Assembly (NCBI GenBank): GCA_023666835.1 | Contig: JAMPBJ010000001.1 | Coordinates: 580,383-644,382, forward strand | DNA: 64,000 bases | Direction: 5' to 3' | From: Bacteroides sp. | Lineage (GTDB): Bacteria > Bacteroidota > Bacteroidia > Bacteroidales > Muribaculaceae | Shown here: positions 1-6,946 of the stretch, piece by piece | Position numbering within the stretch: position 1 is the stretch's first letter | Layout: every line of letters starts with the position of its first letter | Program-made: the position numbers and the translations under genes | Notes under the pieces: generated by a model | What the model was told of the DNA's origin: nothing | The model's database searches: none | Seen by the model: only the letters and a program-made list of their open reading frames with translations

Positions 1-13
1 TGTTAGTTTCTAG

Positions 14-86
14 TGGTGCCACCAGGAATCGAACCGGGGACACAAGGATTTTCAGTCCTTTGCTCTACCAACTGAGCTATGGCACC
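14..86 (-). tRNA. tRNA-Phe (GAA)
   Basis: Read on the minus strand, this 73-nt segment folds as a cloverleaf with acceptor arms GGTGCCA/TGGCACC, discriminator A, a T-loop GTTCGATTC and an anticodon loop containing GAA. The 3' CCA is not encoded. The gene sits at the window edge. Confidence 0.96.
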
Positions 87-137
87 ATCTTTGGCGGACG
101 GCATCGGGGATGCGTGTGCCGCTTTTGTTTTGCGATG

Positions 138-145
138 CAAAGGTA
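138..145 (-). promoter_or_regulatory. -7 box of tRNA-Phe promoter
   Basis: TACCTTTG on the minus strand matches the Bacteroidetes -7 consensus TAnnTTTG and lies about 50 nt upstream of the mature tRNA 5' end. No clear -33 element was identified. Confidence 0.5.
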
Positions 146-285
146 GGCGTTTTATTTTAATTGTGCAAGCGTTGGGGTTATTTTTTGTGGATTTTTGTGC
201 TTTTTCGATTTATGTATTGTCATTTGTTTGCTTTTTCAGGGTGTTTTTGGCATGGCTTTTCTATGTTATGTTCGTGGATTTGTTG

Positions 286-293
286 TAGATTTG
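286..293 (+). promoter_or_regulatory. possible -7 box upstream of ogt
   Basis: TAGATTTG fits TAnnTTTG and lies 32 nt before the preferred ogt ATG. The surrounding T-rich sequence makes chance matches likely. Confidence 0.35.
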
Positions 294-324
294 TAGGAAG
301 TGAAATGGATTATTGGAGTATACA

Positions 325-879
325 ATGAAGAAGGTACGGGTAGTTGTGGACAGGCGTTTGTGTGGCGGCGAGAGTTGGTTGATCGGTAGTCGGGAAGATG
401 ATGTGTGTCTGGCTTTGCCTGAGCGGTGTGGTCCGATGATTGATCGATGGATGCGTAAGCGTCGAGGGGAGGGTGTGGAGATTGCATGGGGTCGTTGCTC
501 TTCAGGAGAGATGATGGCCGGTGAGATTGATGGTTTTCTTGATGGTCGTCTCCGGGTGTTTTCCGCTGATCTTAATCCGTTTGGTAGTGAGTTTCAGCTG
601 CGCGTGTGGCATGAGGCGATGAAGGTTGGATATGGGGAGCGTATCAGTTATGGCGAGTTGGCTCGCCGGGTGGGGATGCCCGGAGGAGCCAGGTGTGTGG
701 CCGGTGCTTTAGGTGCGAACGGTGTGTTGTTGGCGATTCCGTGCCACAGGGTGGTGTCGTCTGATGGCGGGTTGGGAGGATTTTCGGCCGGAGTGGAGAT
801 GAAACGCCGACTGCTGGGGATGGAGGAAAAAGGTAATCCCGACAGCGACCGTTGGGTCGTGCCGGGATTGGTATGGTAG
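325..879 (+). CDS. ogt: methylated-DNA--[protein]-cysteine S-methyltransferase
   Basis: This suicide repair enzyme transfers the methyl group from O6-methylguanine (or O4-methylthymine) in DNA to its own cysteine. The active-site motif PCHRVV lies in the C-terminal third, preceded by the helix-turn-helix segment YGELARRVGMPGGARCVAGA that the family uses for DNA binding. At 184 residues the length is normal for Ogt/AGT. An in-frame TTG lies four codons upstream at 313. I prefer the ATG at 325 because a GGAG is placed 6 nt before it. The gene is convergent with the M16 protease, with only 15 bp between stops. The N-terminal domain is divergent, so substrate details are uncertain. Confidence 0.93.
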   Translation: MKKVRVVVDRRLCGGESWLIGSREDDVCLALPERCGPMIDRWMRKRRGEGVEIAWGRCSSGEMMAGEIDGFLDGRLRVFSADLNPFGSEFQLRVWHEAMKVGYGERISYGELARRVGMPGGARCVAGALGANGVLLAIPCHRVVSSDGGLGGFSAGVEMKRRLLGMEEKGNPDSDRWVVPGLVW

Positions 880-894
880 GGTTGTGTCAAGATG

Positions 895-3720
895 TCAATC
901 GGCCGGACTCATTTCGAGCTGGATGCGGTTGGCGTTGACAATGTAGTTTCGGGCAAACTCGGCTATGTCGGCCGGGGTGAGTGATTCGACTATGTCGGTG
1001 TAGCCATTGTGCATGTCGCGTCCGAATTTGTCGTAGACGTGGAGCACTGTGAGCCAATAAGAGTTATCGTTTTTGTTTTGGTCGTAGGACTTTATCATGT
1101 ATTGTTTGATCTTGAGCAGTTCGTCGTCGGCGATGGTGGCGGGGTCGGCATAGCTGTCGACTGTGGCGGCAACGATGTCGAATGTCGAGTCGGCGTTTTC
1201 GGGTGAAACTTTGATGTAGACAGGCATGATGAATTTGGGGCTGTCGGAACCGTTCATGCCGGCGCCCACACCGCCATGACCTTTGATGGAGTAGGTCCAT
1301 CCACGGTCTTCGCGGAGGTCTTTGAGCAGAGCCGACTGGATGAGACTGCCAATTGCGTGACCGCAGATGACGTTGCGCAGATTGTAGTCGCAGTCGGAGT
1401 TGTAGAAGGTGTAGGCTATGGTCTGCGGTGTCTGCATGGGAGTGGTGAAACGCATGCGGTCGCGTCCGGATGTGTAGCGGTAGCCGATGTCGGAGGGAGA
1501 TTCGCGGCGACCGGCAGCGGGGAGTGATGCGAGGTAGGTTTCGACGAGCGGACGGATGGAGTCGATTGCAAAGTCGCCTAGAATGTAGAAGTCGAAGTCG
1601 GTCATGTCGCCGAAGCGGTCGGCATAGAGTTGCATTATGCGGTCATAGTTGACGGAGTCGACATCGGCCTCGCTAAGCTTCTTGCCGAGGGGATGCTTGG
1701 AGTAGACGTGGTAGTGGATCGAGTCGGCCATGGTGAATGTAGGGTTGTTGCCCTGCGATGTGAGTTTGAGCTTGTGGTTGTCGACCATGGCTTTGAAGGC
1801 CACTTCGTCTTTGCCGGCTGCTGTGGCTTTGAGATAGAGAAGACGGAAGGCGTCGGCGATGTCGGCTTTGGCGGCCACGGCGCTCAGTCGCTCTTCCATG
1901 TTGTCGATGGTGATGCTTGTGCGCACGCTTTTGCCGGCAAGGATTCGACGGAGGTCGGTCTGTGTGTGACCTCCGAATTTGCTGATGGCCAGAGCGTCGT
2001 TGGCAAGATGGTATTCGGGGCTGAGAGCCGGGTCGTAGCCGGCAGAGAAACCGCCGGGAGAGTAGCCGGCGATGATCACCTGGTCGGGACTGTAGGTGGT
2101 GGGGAGGAGATGCACACGAATGCCGTTGGAGAGCGTCCATACGGTGGATCCGAAAAGAGTGTCGGCTTGCTCTGACACCACTTTGCCGGCCGAAGGTTCA
2201 GAGGTGAGGAGCGGAGTGTCGACCACATGGGCTTCGTAGGGGGTCAGGGCGGCGTAGTCGACGACGGTGTATGCCTCGGCGAGTGTTTGGTCGTTGAGCG
2301 GAAGATTGTCGCTTCCGGGCACGTAGGCGAGCAGAACAACGTTGGAGTTGTCGGGGCGCACGATGTCGCGTATCCATGCGTTGACCTGCTCGAGGCCCAC
2401 CTGGTTGATGACTCCGAGCATCATGCGATAGTATTGCTCTTCGGAAGGGAGGGCACCACCGTCGAGATAATTGCGGCAGTAGATGCGTGCAAATTCGGTG
2501 TTGGTGCGTTTGTCGCGACGTGCAAAGCGTTTATCGAGCTCAGAGCGGTAGTTGAGTTGGGCGCGGCGCAGTTCGATGTCAGTGAATCCGAATTTGGCTG
2601 CGCGTTGCAGTTCGGTTGCCAGCGCGGCCACGCACTCGGTTTCGCGACCTAAAGAGGTGGCAGCACGCACCATCAGAGCGTCGCATGAGTGGGACAGGAG
2701 GAACGCACGGTCGCCGATGCCGACGTTGCTCATGAGTGATCCGGTGGCCGTTTCGAGGTCGGTCAGACGTTCGGCCAGCATGTCGGTGACAAGATAGCGT
2801 GCGAGGTCGTTGCGCAGTTCGGCTATGGTGTTGACGGCCGAGTCGGCGAGTGTGGCGTGCTTGATGTGGATCTGAACCATGGGAGTCACCTGCTCCGGGT
2901 CGCTCTGTACGGTAGCAATCACCGATTTGTTGTCGGGCACCTCGACGCGACGTGAAGTGACGTCGAAATCGGGACGATTGACGTCGGCCCACATATTGCG
3001 GATCGATGCTTCAATATAGTCGGGGTCGATGTCGCCAACCACTACGATGCACTGATTTTCGGGGTAATACCAACGACGGTAGTAGTCGCGAAGATCCTGG
3101 TGGGGGAAGTTTTCCACGATCTCCATCAAGCCGATGGGAAGACGGCGACCATAGAGCGACTCTCCGTAGATGACAGGAGCCGCGCGTTCGAGCATACGGT
3201 TGGCGGCGGTGCCGTTGCGTTGGCGCCATTCGCCTTTGATGACGCCACGTTCGGCATCGATATCAGCACCATCGAGCGTCAGGTCATGGCTCCAGTCGCG
3301 CAGGATCAGCAGACAGGAGTCGACGCTTGTGGTGCGCGTGGTGGGCACGTTGCAAATGTTGTAGACGGTCTCGTCGGTCGATGTGTAAGCGTTGAGGTTG
3401 GCTCCGAATTTCACGCCGATGGATTCGAGGTAGCTGATGAGGGAATTGCCGGGGAAATGCTTGGTGCCGTTGAAGCACATGTGTTCAAGGAAGTGGGCGA
3501 GACCACGTTGGTTTTCCTCTTCGTTGATTGATCCGACCTTCATGGCAATGAAGAAATCGGCACGGTTTTCCGGAGTGTTGTTGTGGCGTATGTAGTAGGT
3601 CAGTCCATTGGGCAGAGTGCCTTTGCGCAGATCGGGGTCGACAGGCAGGGGATTGTATTTGGCTGCGGCCGCCAGCGGAGTGAACAATAGAAGGGTAAGA
3701 AGTAATCTGAATGGTTTCAT
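895..3720 (-). CDS. M16 family zinc metallopeptidase (insulinase/PqqL type)
   Basis: A 941-residue periplasmic or exported peptidase. A signal peptide (RLLLTLLLFTPLAAAA) is followed by the inverted zinc motif HFLEH (residues 76-80) and a downstream ERGVIKGE segment that supplies the third ligand in this family. The protein has the double-length layout (an active N-terminal M16 half and an inactive C-terminal M16_C half) seen in PqqL and FusC. I chose the ATG at 3720 over an upstream ATG at 3768 because it begins the signal peptide. It lies downstream of a TonB-dependent receptor locus on the same strand, with a MITE-like element between. That context allows, but does not show, a role in processing imported protein or peptide. 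Confidence 0.92.
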   Translation of the reverse strand: MKPFRLLLTLLLFTPLAAAAKYNPLPVDPDLRKGTLPNGLTYYIRHNNTPENRADFFIAMKVGSINEEENQRGLAHFLEHMCFNGTKHFPGNSLISYLESIGVKFGANLNAYTSTDETVYNICNVPTTRTTSVDSCLLILRDWSHDLTLDGADIDAERGVIKGEWRQRNGTAANRMLERAAPVIYGESLYGRRLPIGLMEIVENFPHQDLRDYYRRWYYPENQCIVVVGDIDPDYIEASIRNMWADVNRPDFDVTSRRVEVPDNKSVIATVQSDPEQVTPMVQIHIKHATLADSAVNTIAELRNDLARYLVTDMLAERLTDLETATGSLMSNVGIGDRAFLLSHSCDALMVRAATSLGRETECVAALATELQRAAKFGFTDIELRRAQLNYRSELDKRFARRDKRTNTEFARIYCRNYLDGGALPSEEQYYRMMLGVINQVGLEQVNAWIRDIVRPDNSNVVLLAYVPGSDNLPLNDQTLAEAYTVVDYAALTPYEAHVVDTPLLTSEPSAGKVVSEQADTLFGSTVWTLSNGIRVHLLPTTYSPDQVIIAGYSPGGFSAGYDPALSPEYHLANDALAISKFGGHTQTDLRRILAGKSVRTSITIDNMEERLSAVAAKADIADAFRLLYLKATAAGKDEVAFKAMVDNHKLKLTSQGNNPTFTMADSIHYHVYSKHPLGKKLSEADVDSVNYDRIMQLYADRFGDMTDFDFYILGDFAIDSIRPLVETYLASLPAAGRRESPSDIGYRYTSGRDRMRFTTPMQTPQTIAYTFYNSDCDYNLRNVICGHAIGSLIQSALLKDLREDRGWTYSIKGHGGVGAGMNGSDSPKFIMPVYIKVSPENADSTFDIVAATVDSYADPATIADDELLKIKQYMIKSYDQNKNDNSYWLTVLHVYDKFGRDMHNGYTDIVESLTPADIAEFARNYIVNANRIQLEMSPAD

Positions 3721-3730
3721 TTTTGTTAGA

Positions 3731-4075
3731 GAGTGTCTAATAACAAAAGTTAAATTTAGTGCGGTCAATCTTTGAGTAATTTTGTCTTAACGATGAGGGA
3801 ATGTGGCTGTAGCCACTTGACCGAAGAGTTAAGGCAAAAGTGCCAAAGAGTGGCCGACCTATGCTATTTTTGTTAATTGACATCTTTTAATTTGGTTAGA
3901 AAATTTCATTATACAATTGAGTGATCTATTTTGAAGTTGCTTATGTCTCCCGTCTTTTGGGTATCTTTTGCTCTTTGTTTCAGTCGTGTACATCAAGTAC
4001 ACTCCATCGACGGCAGAGCAAAATATCCTCCAAAATACGGAACCCTAAATTTAACTTTTGTTATTAGACACACTC
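3731..4075. mobile_element. MITE-like element A (terminal inverted repeats)
   Basis: A 345-bp non-coding block is bounded by near-perfect inverted repeats. GTGTCTAATAACAAAAGTTA at the left (from 3733) recurs inverted at the right (to about 4073) and continues as AAATTTA on both sides, 26 bp in all. The interior has no ORF. It contains a small hairpin (GTGTAC-ATCAA-GTACAC, near 3987-4003) inside a 42-nt stretch that recurs with one mismatch at 26233-26274. It separates the M16 gene from the barrel gene and supplies the whole upstream region of the M16 gene. Calling it a MITE is an inference from structure. Confidence 0.7.
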
Positions 4076-5623
4076 TTAAAATATAAACGAAACAGCGATG
4101 TCGAAAGCGTCGGTTCTGACTCCTGCGGTGTAGCCACCGTGGGAATAGGAGGCCGAAAGCATCAGCGCGTAGCGTTGGCTGATGGCTCTGGATGCATCTG
4201 CTTTGATTTCGATGAGTGAATGGTTTTTTGACAAGATTTGATAGCGATGTATGTCGGTCAGCTGCAGGCCTTCGGGGATTGACGGGTCGAATGGAAGATC
4301 AATGTTGCAATCCGTGGCTATCGACTGGGTGTAGGAGACTGACATAGAGCCTCTCCACCATCGGCCGAAGCCTTGCGAAAGTTTCACGAGCAACGACGGA
4401 TCGACGGATCCCAAGCGAAGGCTGCGCCGAGGATCGGCATAGGTCTCGTTGCTGCGTGAGAAGCCGACTGACGGCATCGCCGAGAGTGTGGTGGACGGAG
4501 AGGCATTCCATTGGTAGAGCGCATTGACATGGCCTGACGTGAGCGTGTGGACATACATTTTCATCGATCCGATCTGCGGATAGACGTTGGCAGCCGGGTC
4601 GCCGAAAATGTTTTCGGTGCCTGTGCGACGCGAGTGGGTGATTTCGCCCGTGGCGGCCCAAGAGTGAACCGACCCGGGGGCGAGCCATCCGGCTGTGGCA
4701 TGGATCTGATTGTCGGTGGCCGATTGCAGCGGCAGCTTGTTGAGCGACGTCAGTATGTGGTCGAACTTGAAAGATGACCAGCCAAACGAGGCGATGATGC
4801 CACGACCGTCGGTCGGAATGACGTCGGCCGACAGCGCCCAACGGTTGCCGTTGTAGTAGTGGTTGTAGCCGTTGCCGGCAAACCGCTCATAGTGAGTGCC
4901 CAGTCCGGTGGTGTGCCAAACACGCGTGTCGGCCATCTCGTTGACAAATTCGAGGTCGCACGACTGTTTGTACTTGCGGTAGCTGACCGACACGCCTGCG
5001 CGATAGGGTGAGGCTCCCAGACGCACGGCTCCTCCGACCGCGATGTCGAGACGTCCGGTGGTGTTGCGCGGACGCGGGTCGACGTTGCGATAGTAGAGAC
5101 CTGCGTTGTAGCTCAGCGTGGCCCCCCAAGCCCATCGGTCGGTGTGGTCGGCATATCCGCCGGCGAAGCTGTAGGTCTCCATTTGGATGTCGCCACCGAT
5201 CGAATCGGCAAGGAAATAGGGGTAGACCATGTCGGCATCGGAACTCTCGTTCCAGTTGACGCCGCGTTGGTGTCCGTTGCTGTAGGCTGCGTGGCCACTC
5301 AGCGTCGAAGTCTTGTACTTGATGTAGCTGTCGGCTTCGATGGTCCAGTAGTCAAGTCCATCGCCGTTTTGCACATCGATGGCACGGTTTTGGCTGTCGT
5401 GATGGTAGCGAGGGCCGATGGAGCTGTAGCTGATCGGGAGTCGCCATTGATTGAGAGCAGGGTTTCCGTAGGGCTGCGGAGCCATCTGCCACATCAGCTG
5501 CGAGTGGATGGCTATGCGCTCGTTGATGTCGGGTAATATGACCCCGACAGTGTCTGCCGGTTGTCCGAGGGCAACAGCAGACACTGCGAGTAAAGTTAAA
5601 GTCAGAGAAATGGTTTTAGTCAT
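4076..5623 (-). CDS. DUF6850-type outer-membrane beta-barrel protein
   Basis: A 515-residue predicted outer-membrane protein. A signal peptide (TISLTLTLLAVSAVALG, cleavage near AQ/GQ) is followed by alternating hydrophobic/polar strands rich in Tyr and Trp, and the chain ends with the aromatic-terminal strand FDIAVSFIF typical of barrels. It is the third gene of a TonB receptor - DUF4876 - barrel operon, starting 2 bp after the DUF4876 stop. I recognise the gene order from Bacteroidetes genomes, where the third gene is named DUF6850. The function of the family is not established. The start at 5623 was chosen because it begins the signal peptide. An in-frame upstream ATG at 5668 would overlap the preceding gene. 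Confidence 0.8.
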   Translation of the reverse strand: MTKTISLTLTLLAVSAVALGQPADTVGVILPDINERIAIHSQLMWQMAPQPYGNPALNQWRLPISYSSIGPRYHHDSQNRAIDVQNGDGLDYWTIEADSYIKYKTSTLSGHAAYSNGHQRGVNWNESSDADMVYPYFLADSIGGDIQMETYSFAGGYADHTDRWAWGATLSYNAGLYYRNVDPRPRNTTGRLDIAVGGAVRLGASPYRAGVSVSYRKYKQSCDLEFVNEMADTRVWHTTGLGTHYERFAGNGYNHYYNGNRWALSADVIPTDGRGIIASFGWSSFKFDHILTSLNKLPLQSATDNQIHATAGWLAPGSVHSWAATGEITHSRRTGTENIFGDPAANVYPQIGSMKMYVHTLTSGHVNALYQWNASPSTTLSAMPSVGFSRSNETYADPRRSLRLGSVDPSLLVKLSQGFGRWWRGSMSVSYTQSIATDCNIDLPFDPSIPEGLQLTDIHRYQILSKNHSLIEIKADASRAISQRYALMLSASYSHGGYTAGVRTDAFDIAVSFIF

Positions 5624-5625
5624 TT

Positions 5626-6906
5626 TTATTTCATGGGAGTCACGCCGTCGTAGGTGCGAGTGGTGCAACGAGTGCCGTCGGCATCGATGGCAGTGCCCTG
5701 GATTTCGATTTCAGAGGCGATCACGTAGGGATTGAAATCTTCGGTGGAGTTGTTGGTGTCCTTGTAGACGGGGTTGCCTTCGTCGTTGAGATAAAGCATT
5801 TTGCGACGTGCTGCGTGGAAGAAGCGGGTTTTATCGGTGGTGTTTGCTGCAACCCAGGTCCATCCGCAGTCGAGGGCGGGTGAGGTCACGTTCCACTGAT
5901 AGTTGTCGCGGGGAGCGAAGGTGACAACGTCGATAACTTCGGTGTTGGGAATGAAGTATGCTTCCTTGTTCATGTTGAACGAGCCTGCTGTAGTGACGAG
6001 TTCATAGGTGGCTTTATAGACGTTGTCGGTCAGGAATGTAGAGGGGTTGCTGACGCGGGCAATGCCGAAGGCACGTTGCGATTGGTCGAGGATTGTGATG
6101 GAGTTGGAGTAAGAGTAGATCTTGTCCATGTTGGGCACATTGGGGTTGTCGGTGTCCTGCTGAGAGGCAACTTTCGATTCGTCGTACCATTCTACGTCGG
6201 CACCGGTGAGGTCGAACGACAGAGGATTGGATGTGATGTGATTGTTGGCGCGGTCAACGATGAGGAAGTATTCACCGGGCTGAACGGGGAAACGGGTTCC
6301 GTCACCGGGTACGGTGTAGAGAGTACGGATGACGACTGCGGTGCCCATGATGTCGGGATCGTAGGTGTATTTCTGTATTGTCGAGAAGTCAGACTCGAAA
6401 ATGGAGATGCCGTCGGCGTATATCACATGGTCAGTGTTGTTGTAGAGTTTGATGTAGGAGTCGCCGCGATACTGTGCGCCAGTCGAGGTGGTTGTTCCGG
6501 AGTTGAACACTTCGGCAATGATGAGATCGTTGGATTCGATGGTGTTGTAGGCTGTGAGAGTCAGATTATTGTTGCCTTCCTTGATCTGTACGCTCTGAGC
6601 CATGGCACGCATTGTAGAGGTGACGCCGTTGGAGAGCTGTACGTGGGCAGTGTAGGTCACGTCGTAGAGACCGGGTACGAGTTCGATCTGGCTCTTGTCG
6701 TTGAATGTCTTAACCTGATTGGTTGATACATTTTTAAACTGATATTCCTCATCGAGCACCGTGGCCGATGTGATTTCCTGTGGAAGATTGATGCTGAGCG
6801 ACACGGGGTAGGTCACTACGGGGGTGTCGTCGTCGGAGCAGGAGGTCAGCTGTACTGACATACCGCCAAAAAGCGCGGCTGCAAGGATAAGTTTGGTAAT
6901 TTTCAT
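5626..6906 (-). CDS. DUF4876 lipoprotein
   Basis: A 426-residue lipoprotein. The signal peptide ends in a lipobox (VQLTSC) followed by SDDD, the acidic signal that sends Bacteroidetes lipoproteins to the cell surface. An N-terminal beta-rich region of about 100 residues is followed by a region resembling lamin-tail/DUF4876 domains (around IAEVFNSG... YIKLYNNTDHVIYADG). It lies 40 bp downstream of the TonB-dependent receptor gene and 2 bp upstream of the barrel gene. It is therefore a likely surface partner of the receptor, although the ligand cannot be read from the sequence. Confidence 0.82.
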   Translation of the reverse strand: MKITKLILAAALFGGMSVQLTSCSDDDTPVVTYPVSLSINLPQEITSATVLDEEYQFKNVSTNQVKTFNDKSQIELVPGLYDVTYTAHVQLSNGVTSTMRAMAQSVQIKEGNNNLTLTAYNTIESNDLIIAEVFNSGTTTSTGAQYRGDSYIKLYNNTDHVIYADGISIFESDFSTIQKYTYDPDIMGTAVVIRTLYTVPGDGTRFPVQPGEYFLIVDRANNHITSNPLSFDLTGADVEWYDESKVASQQDTDNPNVPNMDKIYSYSNSITILDQSQRAFGIARVSNPSTFLTDNVYKATYELVTTAGSFNMNKEAYFIPNTEVIDVVTFAPRDNYQWNVTSPALDCGWTWVAANTTDKTRFFHAARRKMLYLNDEGNPVYKDTNNSTEDFNPYVIASEIEIQGTAIDADGTRCTTRTYDGVTPMK

Positions 6907-6946
6907 GATTGTGTAGTTATTTTATGTTTTGAATTTTTATGTTTTG

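Noticed and set aside
1630..2175. 181-codon plus-strand ORF inside the M16 protease gene
   Set aside because: It is an antisense shadow of a gene with a clear zinc motif and signal peptide.
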